Positions 52,743 through 64,000 of a stretch of 64,000 bases of DNA are shown here, one piece after another. This DNA comes from Rhodopirellula sp. GTDB lineage: Bacteria; Planctomycetota; Planctomycetia; Pirellulales; Thermoguttaceae. Location: NCBI GenBank assembly GCA_012728855.1, contig JAAYEH010000156.1, positions 1-64,000 on the forward strand. Reading direction: 5' to 3'. Positions within the stretch are counted from its first letter, which is position 1. The number at the start of each line of letters is the position of its first letter. The notes under the pieces are model-generated. The model was not told the origin of the DNA. It saw nothing but the letters and a program-made list of their open reading frames with translations, and did not search any database. Both the position numbers and the translations under genes were made by a program.

Positions 52743-53582
52743 TCAGCCTTTTTCCGGGCCGAAGCTCGCCCACAGTTCCAACGGATGATCGTCGACTCTC
52801 CCACCTCTCGACATGCGAGTGAGACGACGCTGGACCGCGAACGCCCGGGCCTCCGCCCACTGGATCGCCGGGCGGTTTTCCAATGGAATATCCATGAACA
52901 ACGGAACGTGCCCGCAGCGAGCGATAAGCCGGTCGTAGAGAGCCAGTCCGACCGTCTCCGAGGTCGCAATGACCGGGCCCACCTGGTTGGCGCCAGAGCC
53001 GATCCGATAGGCGCCGTAACCGACGACGGCAGGGCCTTCGCCAACGACTTGAAACGACGAGGGCTGTTCCGCATAGAGCCGGCGGATCAGCCGGGAGCGG
53101 TCGGCGCCGGTCGCCTGTCGATCCAGGGCGCAGATCGCGTCGAGTTGCTCGGCGGCTACCGCTTCAAGATCGTCGTTGCTCTGCGGGGCCAAACCGATGT
53201 GCTGGAAGCGAGCCAACGGGTATTCCGCTTGGAAGCCGAGCTTCTCATAGACCGGCCGGCCTAGCGGGGTCGCATCGAGGCGGATCGTGACGACCGAGCG
53301 GGAGTCGAGATACTCCAGCGCGTGCTGCATGAGGCGTGTGCCGATGCCTCGGCCGCGGAAGGATTCGTCCACCAGAACCATCATGATCCAGGCCACGCCG
53401 CCGAAGCGAACCGCCGCCGTTGTGCCCACGGGACTGCCGTCCCACTCGGCAACGAAACACCCCTCGGGCTCGAGTTCCAAAACCCGCCGCCAGTCGGCCT
53501 CAGTCTGATTCCAGTTCGCTTGCGCCTTCAGCCGCATACCCAGCGGCAGATCGGCCTCGGACATCGTGCGGATTTGGATCAT
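52743..53582 (-). CDS. GNAT-family N-acetyltransferase, two-domain type
   Basis: 279 residues. The first half is a GNAT domain with the acetyl-CoA loop VDESFRGRGIGTRLMQHALE near residue 75 and RPVYEKLGFQAEY. The second half (LDRQATGADRSRLIRRL, EGPAVVGYGAYRIG, GHVPLFMDIPLENRPAIQWA) matches the C-terminal extension found in YitH-like acetyltransferases. The acceptor is unknown. Confidence 0.88.
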   Translation of the reverse strand: MIQIRTMSEADLPLGMRLKAQANWNQTEADWRRVLELEPEGCFVAEWDGSPVGTTAAVRFGGVAWIMMVLVDESFRGRGIGTRLMQHALEYLDSRSVVTIRLDATPLGRPVYEKLGFQAEYPLARFQHIGLAPQSNDDLEAVAAEQLDAICALDRQATGADRSRLIRRLYAEQPSSFQVVGEGPAVVGYGAYRIGSGANQVGPVIATSETVGLALYDRLIARCGHVPLFMDIPLENRPAIQWAEARAFAVQRRLTRMSRGGRVDDHPLELWASFGPEKG

Positions 53583-53616
53583 GGCGGGGCGCTGCGTCTG
53601 TGGGGAGGCAATGACT

Positions 53617-53652
53617 CAGCAGCCCGGCTGCTGCGGAGCAGCCCGGCTGCTA
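53617..53652. repeat. Tandem AGCAGCCCGGCTGCT palindromes
   Basis: Two copies of the palindrome AGCAGCCCGGCTGCT lie in tandem (53619 onward) between YacG and the acetyltransferase gene. The same unit occurs at 56160-56224 downstream of groEL2. Confidence 0.85.
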
Positions 53653-53660
53653 TTGGTCTA

Positions 53661-53846
53661 CTAATCGGCGTCATGCGGGTCGCCCCGGAAAGGCTCCTCT
53701 TCTTCCGACTCGTAGGGCATCCCATATTTCTCATCGAGCCAGCGTCCGAGATCCAATTGTTTACAACGAAGGCTGCAGAAAGGCATCGCCTCGCTCCGGC
53801 TGGAGTCAAATAGTTTTCCGCAGACAGAACAGCAGATCTCGGCCAT
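53661..53846 (-). CDS. yacG: DNA gyrase inhibitor YacG, zinc-binding
   Basis: 61 residues, start MAEICCSVCGKLF at 53846. Zinc ligands CSVC and CSLRC, then LDLGRWLDEKYGMP, are the YacG signature. YacG binds GyrB and blocks its DNA binding in E. coli. It lies 7 bases after the zinc-ribbon gene and continues the grpE direction. Confidence 0.88.
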   Translation of the reverse strand: MAEICCSVCGKLFDSSRSEAMPFCSLRCKQLDLGRWLDEKYGMPYESEEEEPFRGDPHDAD

Positions 53847-53853
53847 CGGCGTG

Positions 53854-54147
53854 TCAGTCGGCGGCGGCGGTGGCCGTCTTCGTTTCGGTTTTCTTCTCGG
53901 CCGGCTTGCTGGTGGAACTACCGTTGGCGGTCTTTTCAGCCGAGGCGGCCTTTTTGTAGGATTCGCTACGATAGTCGGTCGAGTAGAACCCCGATCCTTT
54001 GAACATGATCGCCGCGCCGGCACCGATCAGCCGTCGGAGCTTCTGCTTGCCGCACTTCGGGCATTTCCGCTTGGGATTCTCGGAGATCCGCTGAAAAAGC
54101 TCGAACGCGTGACCACATCCGTCACATTCGTAATCATAGGTAGGCAT
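53854..54147 (-). CDS. FmdB-family zinc-ribbon protein
   Basis: 97 residues. MPTYDYECDGCGHAFELFQ and KCPKCGKQKLRRLIG form the FmdB zinc ribbon, followed by MFKGSGFYSTDYRS, also standard in the family. The tail is Lys/Thr/Ala rich. The FmdB family is named for a putative regulator of formamidase; the real role is unknown. Confidence 0.92.
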   Translation of the reverse strand: MPTYDYECDGCGHAFELFQRISENPKRKCPKCGKQKLRRLIGAGAAIMFKGSGFYSTDYRSESYKKAASAEKTANGSSTSKPAEKKTETKTATAAAD

Positions 54148-54193
54148 TTCAGGATATCCTCACGAAAAGGTATTCGCCTCGCGGCGGAATCGT

Positions 54194-54820
54194 TTAGGGA
54201 CCGTTCTGTTCTTCCCCGGTCTTCGGCCGGTCAGCCGGCGGCCCCGACACGATCACCTGGGTCGGCCGTACCACGCGGTCGTAGAGCCGGTAACCGGCCT
54301 GAGCCACATGGATCACGGTTCCGGGCGGATGATCCACGGACGGCTGTTGAAGGATAGCTTCGTGGAAGTTGGGGTCAAACGGCTCATGGAGTGCTTGGAT
54401 CGGATCGCAGTGATGCCGCTGGAGAATCCCCTCGAACTGCTGAAAAACCAGCTTGAACCCTTCAAGCAACTGCGGCGCCTCGCCCGATTTCTCCGCGGCT
54501 TCGATCGCACGCAACATGTTGTCCAGCATCGGCAATAGGTCGCGCAATAGGGGCAACTCGGCATAACGCCGCTCGTCGGCCATTTCGCGGGCGACCCGCT
54601 TGCGGTAGTTCTCCAACTCGGCCTGCACCCGCAAGGCCCGATCCTTCATTTGTTCCAGATCCGTGCGGAGCGTCTCATATTCACCGCTGCCATCGGCGAC
54701 ATGCAGATCTTCCGCAGCCGCTTCGCCGCCGGGGGGGGCGTCGGCATGGGGATTGTCCTCCCGACGGTCAGTTCCAGCCCGTTGCGAAGGGGTTTCTTGG
54801 GGTGGTTTGTTTTTCGACAC
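54194..54820 (-). CDS. grpE: GrpE nucleotide exchange factor
   Basis: 208 residues. A polar disordered start (about 50 residues) leads to the long helix LRVQAELENYRKRVAREMAD and the core LPMLDNMLRAIEA, QFEGILQRHHCDPI, FDPNFHEAI and AQAGYRLYDRVVRPTQVIVS, all typical. It exchanges ADP on DnaK. No dnaK gene is in the window. It lies 83 bases after dnaJ. Confidence 0.95.
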   Translation of the reverse strand: MSKNKPPQETPSQRAGTDRREDNPHADAPPGGEAAAEDLHVADGSGEYETLRTDLEQMKDRALRVQAELENYRKRVAREMADERRYAELPLLRDLLPMLDNMLRAIEAAEKSGEAPQLLEGFKLVFQQFEGILQRHHCDPIQALHEPFDPNFHEAILQQPSVDHPPGTVIHVAQAGYRLYDRVVRPTQVIVSGPPADRPKTGEEQNGP

Positions 54821-54903
54821 GCTTCATTCCTCTCCTTACCGATTTCGCTCCGCAAAGCCTCTCCGCCCAAGAGGTTCCAGGATTCGTTGTTCCGAATGGG
54901 TTG

Positions 54904-56103
<1,200 letters not shown>

Positions 56104-56130
56104 TCATGGGGAATGGGTAACCGTAAAGCG

Positions 56131-56224
56131 GGCCACCCCAAGCGGGGTGGCCTAAGCATAAGCAGCCCGGCTGCTGCGAGCAGCCGGGCTGCTTGTTTTA
56201 CTTTTTTCAGCAGCCTGGCTGCTT
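56131..56224. repeat. Hairpin cluster after groEL2
   Basis: GGCCACCCC-AAGC-GGGGTGGCC sits at 56131-56152, and AAGCAGCCCGGCTGCTGCGA with its pairing partner AGCAGCCGGGCTGCTT follows at 56160-56194, then CAGCAGCCTGGCTGCTT up to 56224. Read on the minus strand, the run of A and T between hairpins could make a weak terminator separating groEL2 from dnaJ. Confidence 0.8.
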
Positions 56225-56227
56225 GGT

Positions 56228-57847
56228 CTATCGGACCGCGCCTTCGACGGCGGCCTTCTCTTTGTCCTCATCCTTCAAATCGGTGACGAGGGTTTCGGTG
56301 GTCAGCATCAGCCCGGCGATGCTGGCGGCGTTTTCCAGCGCCGTACGGACAACCTTCAACGGGTCGATGATGCCCGCTTTGAACATGTCGACGTACTGGC
56401 CGCTGTTGGCATCAAAGCCATGATTGGTCGGCTTGTGTGCGACCTCGTCGGCCACGACCGAGCCGTCCATCCCGCAGTTGTCGACAATCTGCTTCAGCGG
56501 AGCGGCGAGAACCTGGTAAACAATGTTCACACCGATCTTCTCGTCGCCACGGGCACTCGACCTGGCCTTCTCAACCGCTTCGCGGCAGCGGAGCAGAGCC
56601 ACGCCACCGCCCGGCAGAATGCCCTCTTCGGCTGCGGCACGCGTGGCGTGCAGGGCGTCCTCGATGCGGGCTTTCTTCTGCTTCATCTCGGTTTCCGTGC
56701 TGGCGCCGACGGAGATCACCGCTACGCCGCCGGCGAGCTTCGCCAGCCGCTCCTGGTACTTCTCGCGATCGTAATCGCTGTCGGTCTCCTCGATCTGGCG
56801 GCGAAGCTGATCGATCCGCGACTTGATGTCGGCCTTCTTGCCGGCGCCCTCGACGATCGTGGTCGAATCCTTGTCGACCGTGATCTGCTTGGCCCGGCCG
56901 AGGTGCTCCAACGTGAGGTTCTCAAGCTTCAGGCCAAGATCTTCGCTGATCATCGTGCCGCTGGTGAGGATGGCGATGTCGCCCAGCATCGCTTTGCGGC
57001 GATCGCCGAAGCCGGGTGCCTTCACGGCGCAGATATTCAGCACTCCACGAAGCTTATTGACCACCAGCGTCGTGAGCGCTTCGCCGTCGACGTCCTCGGC
57101 GATGATCAACAGCGGTTTTCCGGTTTGGCTGACCTTCTCCAACAAGGGGATCATCTCGCGGAGATTGCTGATCTTCTTCTCGTGGATGAGGATCAGGGCG
57201 TCTTCCATCAGACAGTCCATCTCGGCCATGCGGTTGATGAAGTAGGGCGAGAGGTAGCCCTTGTCAAACTGCATGCCTTCGACGATCTCGTAGGTGGTCT
57301 CGGCCGTCTTGCCTTCCTCGACGGTGATCACGCCGTCGTTGCCCACCTTCTCCATCGCCTGGGCGAGCAGGTCGCCGATGGCACGGTCATTGTTGGCGCT
57401 GATCGCGCCGACGTTGGCGATTTCCTTCTTGTCGGTGACCTTTTTGGCCATCGAGTGCAGATGGATCACCGCCGCGTCGACCGCCTTATCGATTCCGCGA
57501 CGGATCGTCGTCGGGTTGCTGCCGGCGGTGATGTTCCGCAGGCCTTCCTTGAAGATCGCGCGGGCCAGCACGGTGGCCGTCGTGGTGCCGTCGCCGGCGA
57601 CGTCGGAGGTCTTCGATGCGACCTCGTTCACCAGCTTGGCGCCCATGTTTTCAAAGCGATCTTCCAATTCGATTTCTTTGCTGACCGTGACACCGTCTTT
57701 GGTGACCGTGGGTCCGCCGAACGACTTGTCAAGGATGACGTTCCGGCCGGTCGGTCCCATGGTAACCGCGACCACGTCGGCCAGTTTTTCCACACCCCGG
57801 AGCATGCGAATCCGGGCCTGATCTTCGAAGAGCAATTGCTTAGCCAC
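56228..57847 (-). CDS. groEL: Chaperonin GroEL, second copy, without GGM tail
   Basis: 539 residues from a GTG at 57847. Canonical chaperonin marks: [68 protein letters not shown] and [15 protein letters not shown]. The C-terminus is [14 protein letters not shown] in place of the Gly-Gly-Met repeat of housekeeping GroELs. It follows groES by 55 bases. It may be a specialised chaperonin. Confidence 0.96.
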   Translation of the reverse strand: MAKQLLFEDQARIRMLRGVEKLADVVAVTMGPTGRNVILDKSFGGPTVTKDGVTVSKEIELEDRFENMGAKLVNEVASKTSDVAGDGTTTATVLARAIFKEGLRNITAGSNPTTIRRGIDKAVDAAVIHLHSMAKKVTDKKEIANVGAISANNDRAIGDLLAQAMEKVGNDGVITVEEGKTAETTYEIVEGMQFDKGYLSPYFINRMAEMDCLMEDALILIHEKKISNLREMIPLLEKVSQTGKPLLIIAEDVDGEALTTLVVNKLRGVLNICAVKAPGFGDRRKAMLGDIAILTSGTMISEDLGLKLENLTLEHLGRAKQITVDKDSTTIVEGAGKKADIKSRIDQLRRQIEETDSDYDREKYQERLAKLAGGVAVISVGASTETEMKQKKARIEDALHATRAAAEEGILPGGGVALLRCREAVEKARSSARGDEKIGVNIVYQVLAAPLKQIVDNCGMDGSVVADEVAHKPTNHGFDANSGQYVDMFKAGIIDPLKVVRTALENAASIAGLMLTTETLVTDLKDEDKEKAAVEGAVR

Positions 57848-57902
57848 GATGGCGGTTCCTTAATGTTTGTAGTTCCGTACCGTTGCGGGAAGTCGATCCT
57901 CG

Positions 57903-58202
57903 TTAGTGGATCACCTTGGCGAGGACGTCGCTCTCGCGAAGAATCTTCACGTCGCGTCCCTCGATCTCGATGTCCGTGCCCGAGTACTTGCCGTAGATAA
58001 CCTCGTCGCCGACGGCGACCGACAACTCGCCACGAGTGCCGTTCTCCAGCAACTTGCCCGGGCCGACCGCCAGCACAGTGCCGCGCTGCGGCTTCTCTTT
58101 GGCGGTGTCGGGCAAAACGATTCCACCCGCCGTCATTTCTTCGGCTTCCACCGGCTCAACGACAATCCGCTCGTCCAAAGGCCTGAGATTGATGTCCTTC
58201 AT
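57903..58202 (-). CDS. groES: Co-chaperonin GroES
   Basis: 99 residues: [57 protein letters not shown]. It caps the GroEL ring. It lies between two groEL genes of the same strand, 88 bases after the first. Confidence 0.97.
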   Translation of the reverse strand: MKDINLRPLDERIVVEPVEAEEMTAGGIVLPDTAKEKPQRGTVLAVGPGKLLENGTRGELSVAVGDEVIYGKYSGTDIEIEGRDVKILRESDVLAKVIH

Positions 58203-58290
58203 GGTCTAGTTCCTTCTCGATAAATCGCTGTTGGTTCAATACTTGTTGTGCGGAAAACAGGTGTGCTGCATGCGTGAACGGGAAAACCGC

Positions 58291-59979
58291 CTAGAATCCT
58301 CCCATGCCACCCATGCCTCCCATGCCACCCATCCCGCCCATGCCTCCCATTCCTTCCATGCCGCCGCCGTGTCCCGGAGGAGCCGGAGGAGCTTCTTTCT
58401 TGGGGATCTCGGTAATCAGGCAGGAAGTGGTCAGAAGCAGGCCGGCCACACTGGCGGCGTTCTGCAGGGCGACGCGGACGACCTTGGCCGGATCGATGAT
58501 GCCAGCCTCGGCCATGTCGCCGTAGTTGTCCTTCTCGGCGTCGTAACCGTCGTTCTTGCCCTTCATCTGGCGGACGCGATTGACCACGACCGCGCCGTCC
58601 TGACCGGCGTTTTCAGCAATGGCCCGCATGGGAGCATCGAGCACGCTCTTGACGATGCGGGCGCCGAGGGCTTCATCGCCGGCGAGTTCGAGCTTGTCCA
58701 GCGCTTTCGCGCTTCGCAAGAGGGCCACGCCGCCACCGGGGACAATGCCTTCCTGCAAGGCCGCCTGGGTGGCGGCACGAGCGTCTTCCAACAAGGCCTT
58801 CCGCTCCTTCATTTCCGTTTCCGTCACCGCGCCGACGTGGATCTGGGCAACGCCGCCAGCCAGCTTGGCCAGGCGCTCTTGCAACTTCTCGCGATCGTAG
58901 TCGCTGGTGGTCGTTTCGATCTCGCGGCGGATCTGTTCCGCGCGGCCATCGATGGCCTCCTTAGCTCCCGCGCCGCCGACGATAGTCGTATCCTCGGAGG
59001 TGATGATCACCTTCTTGGCGGTGCCGAGGTCGGAGAGCTTGATCGCATCGAGCGATACGCCCAGATCCTTGAAGATGGCCTGACCGCCGCAGAGGGTGGC
59101 GATATCGCCGAGCATGGCCTTCCGCCGATCGCCATAGCCGGGAGCCTTGACGGCACAGACGTTGAGAATGCCGCGCATCTTGTTGACCACCAGGGTCGCC
59201 AGCGCTTCACCTTCAAGATCTTCGGCAATAATCAATAGCGGCTTGTTGGCCTTGCTGACTGCCTCCAGCAGAGGCACCAGATTGCGGGCGCTGGAGATCT
59301 TTTCCTCGTGAATCAACACCAGGCATTTTTCCAACTCGACGGTTTGGTTGTCCTGGTTCGTGACGAAGTGCGGCGAAAGGTAACCGCGGTCGAACTGCAT
59401 CCCTTCGACTACGTCGACGCTGGTCTCAGCCTGGCGACCCTCCTCGACGGTGATCACGCCATTCTTGCCGACGCGAAGAAAGGCGTCAGCCAGCACCTGA
59501 CCAATCGACGGGTCGTTGTTGCCGGCGATGGTGGCAATCTGGGTAATTTCTTTCTTGTTTTTCTCATTGACGCTGACCGACATCTTCTCGATGGCGGCAA
59601 TCACGGCGGCAGCGGCCTTGTGGATGCCGCGGGAGAGAGACATCGGATCCGCGCCGGCGGCGATCATGCGAAGGCCTTCCTTGTAGATCGCCTCGGCCAG
59701 AACCGTGGCCGTGGTGGTTCCGTCGCCGGCGGCGTCGTTCGTCTTGCTGGCAGCCTCTTTGACCAGTTTGGCGCCGAGGTTCTCGTAGGAATCGTCGAGG
59801 TCGACGTCCTCCGCCACCGTCACGCCGTCCTTCGTGATTTTCGGGGCGCCCCAACCCTTGTCGAGAACGGCGTTTCGGCCACGGGGACCGAGCGTGCTGC
59901 GGACAGCACGCGCGAGTTTGCTCACGCCGGCGGCCAACGGTTGCCGGGCGGCGTCATCAAAGACCATCTGTTTGGCCAC
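58291..59979 (-). CDS. groEL: Chaperonin GroEL, first copy, with GGM-rich tail
   Basis: 562 residues, GTG start at 59979 with AGGAGG 9 bases upstream. Marks are [50 protein letters not shown] and [13 protein letters not shown]. The C-terminus is a repeat of GMGGMGG units ending in GF, the usual housekeeping tail, which lines the cavity. At many aligned positions it differs from the second copy, so the duplication is old. Confidence 0.96.
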   Translation of the reverse strand: MAKQMVFDDAARQPLAAGVSKLARAVRSTLGPRGRNAVLDKGWGAPKITKDGVTVAEDVDLDDSYENLGAKLVKEAASKTNDAAGDGTTTATVLAEAIYKEGLRMIAAGADPMSLSRGIHKAAAAVIAAIEKMSVSVNEKNKKEITQIATIAGNNDPSIGQVLADAFLRVGKNGVITVEEGRQAETSVDVVEGMQFDRGYLSPHFVTNQDNQTVELEKCLVLIHEEKISSARNLVPLLEAVSKANKPLLIIAEDLEGEALATLVVNKMRGILNVCAVKAPGYGDRRKAMLGDIATLCGGQAIFKDLGVSLDAIKLSDLGTAKKVIITSEDTTIVGGAGAKEAIDGRAEQIRREIETTTSDYDREKLQERLAKLAGGVAQIHVGAVTETEMKERKALLEDARAATQAALQEGIVPGGGVALLRSAKALDKLELAGDEALGARIVKSVLDAPMRAIAENAGQDGAVVVNRVRQMKGKNDGYDAEKDNYGDMAEAGIIDPAKVVRVALQNAASVAGLLLTTSCLITEIPKKEAPPAPPGHGGGMEGMGGMGGMGGMGGMGGMGGF

Positions 59980-60259
59980 AGCGGATTCCTCCTGTTGCTG
60001 GCAAAAATACGTCTTCCCGATGGCTGCACCCGCAGCCCGTCGTCGGGCGATAGGTATGGCTGTTTCCTACACACCCCGGCGCGAGTATGGCAGCCGAGGT
60101 TGTTTGGGGTGCCGAGAAACGCAAGCGGCGTGCCAAGCCGGAGTCCGAAGCATTAAGATGCTACAGGAAAACGGGTTGCGAGTCGTCCTCCCGCCTGCCA
60201 CCCCACCGGGCCCGGGCGACGGTCGACTGCGGAGTTGCCATTTTGGCAGACGGATTGCG

Positions 60260-62188
60260 TCACCCCCTCCGCTTGGCCGACTTACGGTGCGGGCGGTAAC
60301 CGGCGGCTGCCTCCGCGGACTTCTGTGACTTCCGGCGGGCGCCTGCCGCCTTCGTGGCGTTTTTCGGCGGCGCTGCCGGTATGAGCGAGTCGGGCTCCGA
60401 TCCAATCAGGTCGGTGCGGCCGGCTTTTTCGAGGGCCTCGCGGACGAGATCGTAGTTTTCCGGCATGAAGAATTGCAGCAATGCCCGCTGGAGTCGCCGC
60501 TCGCGAGCTTTCTTCGCCACATAAACCTTCTTCCCGCTCATCGGGTCAATCCCCGTATGGTACATACAGGTGGCAATATCGAACGGGCAGGGAATGAAAT
60601 CCTGGACTTGTTCGGGCCGGTAACCGGTCCGCTTCAAGTAACAGGCCAAGTGAATCATGCTGTCGAGATCGCTGCCCGGATGTCCGGCGATGAAATAGGG
60701 CACCAGATACTGCTTCTTACCGGCCTGGCAGCTTGCCTGGTTGAACTTCTGCGAGAATTCCTCGAAATCGTCGATCGGCGGTTTTTTCATGAGATGGAGC
60801 ACTTGCGGGTCGGAATGCTCCGGGGCCACTTTGAGTTGCCCGCCGACGTGGTGCCTCGCCAGTTCATCGAGATATGGCCGACTCCGCTGCGCAAGATCCA
60901 TACGGACACCGGAGGCGACAAATACTCGCCGGACCCCCTCTTGCTTACGGGCTTGACGCATTAGGTCGATTAGGGGGCCATGGTCGGTATCGAGCAGTTT
61001 GCAGACCGTCGGATGCACGCAACTCAATCGCCGGCACTTGGCGCGGACTTCCGGCCGACTGCAGTTCATCCGGTACATATTGGCCGTCGGCCCGCCGATA
61101 TCGCTGATCACCCCGGTAAACTTTGGATCTTCTCGCATCCTCCCCACTTCGTCGATCACCGATTGGGGACTGCGGCTCTGAATGACACGGCCTTCATGGG
61201 CGGTGATCGAACAGAACGTACACCCGCCAAAACAGCCTCGCATGATCTGGATTGAATCCTTGACGACCTCGTAGGCCGGAATCCGCTGTTTGCCATAGAT
61301 GGGATGGGGACGGCGGGTGTAGGGTAGGCCGTAGACGCGGTCCATGTCCGCTTCCTCAAGCGGCATGGCGGGAGGATTGACCACAATCGCTTCGCGACCG
61401 TGGTGCTGGACAAGCCGGCGGGCGTTATCGGGGTTCGTCTCACAATGCGCGATTCGCGTCATCTCGGCGAACTTCCGCTTATCATCGACCACCTCCTCAT
61501 AGGCGGGCAAAACGATCGTCGCGTGCGTCGGCGGCGTTTCACGGGCGCCCATCCGGTAGGCGACTCCGCGGATATCGCGAAGTTCGTCCAGCGGAAGCCC
61601 CTGCGCCAAGCGACGGAGGATCTCGATCAGTGCCCGCTCTCCCATCCCAAACACCACCAGGTCCGCTTTCGAATCGAGGAGAATTGACCGCCGGACTTTG
61701 TCGCTCCAGTAGTCGTAGTGGGCCAGGCGGCGGAGGCTCGCTTCCACTCCGCCGGCAATGATCGGCACACCGGAAAACGCCTCGCGTGCCCGCTGGCAAT
61801 ACGCCAGGGTTGCCCGGTCCGGACGCCGCCCGATTTGCCCGCCGGGACTGTAGGCGTCGTCGTTGCGGACCTTGCGTTGGGCGGTGTAATGGTTAATCAT
61901 CGAGTCCATATTGCCGGCACTGACGGCAAAACAGAGCCGTGGTCGGCCGAACTGTCGCCAGGGCTCACAGCCGTGCCAGTCGGGCTGACTGAGGATCGCC
62001 ACTCGATAGCCCTCGCTTTCCATCAGCCGGCCGAGCAAGGCCATCGCAAAACTGGGATGGTCGACGTAGGCGTCGCCCGTGACGAATACGACATCGACCG
62101 CATCCCATCCCCGCTGGGCCACCTCCTCGGGGCTGACCGGCAGTGGCGGGAGCGAGATCGGCGTGGTGGTCGGAACGGGAGAGTGCAT
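60260..62188 (-). CDS. YgiQ-family radical SAM protein
   Basis: 642 residues; the ATG at 62188 is the first that fits the family start (the open frame extends upstream through the hairpin element). The N-terminal block [20 protein letters not shown] and [18 protein letters not shown] matches the YgiQ N-terminal domain, and the radical SAM cluster motif is [16 protein letters not shown]. Later marks are [15 protein letters not shown] and [19 protein letters not shown]. The reaction is unknown. The C-terminus is Lys/Arg/Ala rich. Confidence 0.92.
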   Translation of the reverse strand: MHSPVPTTTPISLPPLPVSPEEVAQRGWDAVDVVFVTGDAYVDHPSFAMALLGRLMESEGYRVAILSQPDWHGCEPWRQFGRPRLCFAVSAGNMDSMINHYTAQRKVRNDDAYSPGGQIGRRPDRATLAYCQRAREAFSGVPIIAGGVEASLRRLAHYDYWSDKVRRSILLDSKADLVVFGMGERALIEILRRLAQGLPLDELRDIRGVAYRMGARETPPTHATIVLPAYEEVVDDKRKFAEMTRIAHCETNPDNARRLVQHHGREAIVVNPPAMPLEEADMDRVYGLPYTRRPHPIYGKQRIPAYEVVKDSIQIMRGCFGGCTFCSITAHEGRVIQSRSPQSVIDEVGRMREDPKFTGVISDIGGPTANMYRMNCSRPEVRAKCRRLSCVHPTVCKLLDTDHGPLIDLMRQARKQEGVRRVFVASGVRMDLAQRSRPYLDELARHHVGGQLKVAPEHSDPQVLHLMKKPPIDDFEEFSQKFNQASCQAGKKQYLVPYFIAGHPGSDLDSMIHLACYLKRTGYRPEQVQDFIPCPFDIATCMYHTGIDPMSGKKVYVAKKARERRLQRALLQFFMPENYDLVREALEKAGRTDLIGSEPDSLIPAAPPKNATKAAGARRKSQKSAEAAAGYRPHRKSAKRRG

Positions 62189-62224
62189 CTTCGGAAATTT
62201 TTTGGTGGCTGACGTTCGAGTCCG

Positions 62225-62321
62225 AGGGGGTCGGGAGTCTTTTTCCGCACACGGGCGCCAACCGGGTTGGATACGCCAAGCGGCGGTGAGGCCGCGTGCG
62301 GAAGACGAGTCCCGACCCCTT
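62225..62321. repeat. Inverted repeat, GGGGTCGGGAGTC family, copy 4
   Basis: The left arm AGGGGGTCGGGAGTCTTTTT then CCGCAC pairs with a right arm GTGCGGAAGACGAGTCCCGA then CCCCT with two or three mismatches, so this copy is more decayed. It lies between divergent genes (YgiQ-type, minus; glycosyltransferase, plus), unlike copies 2 and 3. Confidence 0.85.
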
Positions 62322-62473
62322 ACGTGTTCCACTGCTTGGTGGCTTTGTCGGAGTTTCTGAATTCTATGCCACTCGGCAGGGAACGCCTATTAGGGGTTTT
62401 TCTCGACGGAACCTATAATGCCCTCCTGCAGTGGCTGGACGATCCAAAAGGGACTGCGTCAGGAGTGCCGACC

Positions 62474-63520
62474 GTGCCTACTTTGCGTATCCCTCTCATG
62501 CCGTCGCCGAGGATCGCGATTGTCCGCCTTAGTTCGATCGGCGATGTGATTCACGGGCTGCCGGTGCTTTGTGCCCTCCGCAGGCACTTTCCCTCTGCCG
62601 CGTTGGCGTGGGTTGTCGAAGACCGTGCCGCGGCTCTCTTGAAAGGACACCTGGCGTTGGATCAGTTGATCGAAGTACCTCGCGGATGGCTCCGATCCCC
62701 TGGAACCGTTGCGGGGCTTCGCCAACGACTCCGCCAGTTCCACCCCGAAGTGACGGTCGATCTGCAGGGGCTGACGAAAAGCGCGGTAGCCGCCCGCCTC
62801 TCGGGGGCTCGCCGGCGGATCGGATTCGGCGATGAGAAGGGCCGAGAGATAAGCTGGCTTCTGAACAACTGGCTGGTGCGGACGACCGCCGCCCACACCG
62901 TCGACGGCAATTTGGAACTGCTTCGGCCGCTGGGAATCGAGTCGCCCGAAGTGCGATTCGAGATTCCCGAGTCGCAAGAAGCTCAAGCTTTTGCAGAACG
63001 TATTGTTGCCGAACTGGGGCTCGGGTCAGGCTTTGCCATCGTCAATCCAGGCGCCAGTTGGCCCTCGAAGCTTTGGCCGGTGGATCGTTATGCCGCAGTC
63101 GCGCGGCACTTGGGCACGACGCATGGTTTGCCCACTCTGGCGGTCTGGGGCAATCCGCGGGAACGTGGCTGGGCGGACGATATCGTGGCCCAGTCGGCAG
63201 GGTATGCCCTTCGCGTGCCCGATACGAGCCTGACGGAACTGGCAGCGCTGGCCCGCCGCGCGAGGCTGTTCGTGGGATCGGACACGGGGCCGCTCCACGT
63301 GGCCGCTGCGGTCGGGACTCCTTGCGTGGGACTCTACGGCCCGATGCCCGCCGAGCGAAACGGCCCCTATGGCCCGGGGCACATTGCGATTCAACGGATG
63401 CGGTTCGAGGGCTCCAGCCGTCAACGTCGCAACGCGCCTCGCGATTTGATGGAAGCGATTCGCGTGGAGGACGTCTGCCAAGCCTGCGACCAAATCCTGC
63501 GGCGATCGAATCTTCAGTAG
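62474..63520 (+). CDS. Glycosyltransferase family 9, heptosyltransferase-like
   Basis: About 348 residues from a GTG at 62474, chosen because AGGAG lies 8 bases upstream; an ATG at 62498 is in frame. Marks of GT9 are IAIVRLSSIGDVIHGLPVL, TVDLQGLTKSAVAARLSGA, GFAIVNPGASWPSKLWPVDR and VGSDTGPLHVAAAVGTPCVG. It transfers a heptose or related sugar to the lipopolysaccharide core. It implies an outer membrane with LPS, as in planctomycetes. Confidence 0.92.
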   Translation: MPTLRIPLMPSPRIAIVRLSSIGDVIHGLPVLCALRRHFPSAALAWVVEDRAAALLKGHLALDQLIEVPRGWLRSPGTVAGLRQRLRQFHPEVTVDLQGLTKSAVAARLSGARRRIGFGDEKGREISWLLNNWLVRTTAAHTVDGNLELLRPLGIESPEVRFEIPESQEAQAFAERIVAELGLGSGFAIVNPGASWPSKLWPVDRYAAVARHLGTTHGLPTLAVWGNPRERGWADDIVAQSAGYALRVPDTSLTELAALARRARLFVGSDTGPLHVAAAVGTPCVGLYGPMPAERNGPYGPGHIAIQRMRFEGSSRQRRNAPRDLMEAIRVEDVCQACDQILRRSNLQ

Positions 63521-63533
63521 CTGTGCGGAACCA

Positions 63534-63572
63534 AACAGTCTCGCTTTCGCCTAGGCGAAAAGCGAGACTGTT
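63534..63572 (+). terminator. Hairpin after the glycosyltransferase gene
   Basis: AACAGTCTCGCTTTCGCC and GGCGAAAAGCGAGACTGTT pair over about 18 bp with one bulge, 14 bases after the stop codon at 63520. There is no long U-tract, but its place suits a transcript end. Confidence 0.7.
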
Positions 63573-63648
63573 CCTCACTGAACGCGCGGTCCGCTGGGCG
63601 CCGCGGTTCACGAGCGGTTCGCAAACGGTTTGCCTTTACGGGAGCGGT

Positions 63649-64000
63649 TTAGTACCGTCCGCCGGACCTTCCACCACCACTGCCGCCTCGGCCGCCGCCA
63701 CCGCCGTAGCCACCACCTCCTCCGCCGCCGCCGTAGCCGCCACCACCACCACCGCCACGGCCACCGCGGAATCCGCCGCCGCCTCCGCCGCGACCTCCCC
63801 GGCCGCCACCTCCGCCACGATCCTCGCGAGGCCTGGCTTCGTTGACCGTCAGGGGCCGACCGTCATGATCCTGGCCGTTAAGACCCTGGATGGCGGCTTG
63901 AGCCTCTTCATCAGTACCCATTTCGACGAAGGCGAATCCCTTGCTTCGGCCGCTCTCGCGATCCTCAACCACCTGCGCCGTCTCGACCGTGCCGAACGGA
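63649..64000 (-). CDS. RRM RNA-binding protein with glycine-rich tail, N-terminus cut by the right edge
   Basis: 117 residues are visible. The RRM part runs in from the window edge: [20 protein letters not shown], then RNP1 as KGFAFVEM, and [20 protein letters not shown]. About 55 residues of Gly/Arg/Tyr repeats follow (GGGGGYGGG type). This is the bacterial RRM family of cold-induced glycine-rich proteins, also common in cyanobacteria. It binds single-stranded RNA. Confidence 0.93.
   Translation of the reverse strand, partial: PFGTVETAQVVEDRESGRSKGFAFVEMGTDEEAQAAIQGLNGQDHDGRPLTVNEARPREDRGGGGGRGGRGGGGGGFRGGRGGGGGGGYGGGGGGGGYGGGGGRGGSGGGRSGGRY

Noticed and set aside
56420-58000. 526-residue plus-strand frame over groEL2 and groES
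   Set aside because: Antisense shadow produced by GC-rich codon use; it has no family signature.
59980-60259. CIRCE/HrcA operator upstream of groEL1
   Set aside because: No TTAGCACTC-type inverted repeat is present before the start at 59979 or before groES.
63649-63830. Triplet-like repeats as a possible CRISPR or minisatellite
   Set aside because: They encode the glycine-rich tail of the RRM protein in frame; there are no spacers.

Overview
The window reads as chromosomal DNA of a planctomycete (Planctomycetota, probably a Pirellulales-type lineage). The evidence is convergent. It has an ECF sigma factor paired with a zinc-finger/Ser-Thr kinase/WD40 protein, a secreted hydrolase with an SHD1 tail, a very large TolB-like di-haem c-type protein of the HzsA-related kind, several small proteins that I recognise only from planctomycetes, two GroELs flanking one GroES, and many dispersed perfect hairpins in intergenic DNA. 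I see no rRNA, tRNA, CRISPR array, prophage or complete insertion sequence. Both edges cut genes: an SNF2-type helicase on the left and a glycine-rich RRM protein on the right.

Layout. 1-1516: truncated helicase, followed by about 0.9 kb of repeat-bearing non-coding DNA. 2.4-12.6 kb (minus): secreted esterase; a UV-damage endonuclease fused to a GIY-YIG domain; a DUF4349 lipoprotein; a carbohydrate locus with a GH29 fucosidase, a GH32-like propeller protein and its frameshifted paralogue; then a lipoprotein and small unknowns. 12.7-15.2 kb (minus): larE-scpA-MBL hydrolase. 16-22.4 kb (plus): ECF sigma factor, kinase/WD40 receptor and a frameshifted SHD1 hydrolase. 22.4-24.5 kb (minus): DUF2784 protein and larB-nnrD. 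24.8-25.1 kb: gene debris (an IS66 TnpB fragment joined to an oxidoreductase tail).

25.2-33.9 kb (minus) is the most unusual stretch: seven closely spaced genes encoding a squalene-hopene-cyclase-like protein, a prenyltransferase-beta-like alpha/alpha toroid protein, a DUF116-polyprenyl synthase fusion, a radical SAM enzyme, a multi-cluster Fe-S protein, a CobW-type GTPase and a divergent GcvH-like lipoyl carrier. I infer an isoprenoid-modifying pathway that uses radical chemistry and a dedicated lipoyl/electron carrier; its product is unknown. It is my best candidate for an undescribed system.

34.3-37.2 kb: STAS antagonist and SpoIIE-phosphatase/HATPase partner-switching pair. 37.3-38.6 kb: acetyl-CoA hydrolase/CoA-transferase family. 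39-44.25 kb: glycine cleavage operon gcvT-gcvH-gcvPA-gcvPB ending in a lipoate ligase. 44.4-50.2 kb: FHA, two conserved small proteins, EF-hand protein, di-haem protein. 50.4-54.8 kb: HEAT-repeat mini-protein, PII, membrane protein, GNAT, YacG, FmdB-type zinc ribbon, GrpE. 54.9-60 kb: dnaJ, groEL2, groES, groEL1. 60.3-63.5 kb: YgiQ-type radical SAM and a GT9 glycosyltransferase.

At least six families of hairpin or inverted repeat lie between genes. One (outer core GGGGTCGGGAGTCTTTTT) has four full copies and one half copy, with inner stem sequence that differs between copies while pairing is kept.
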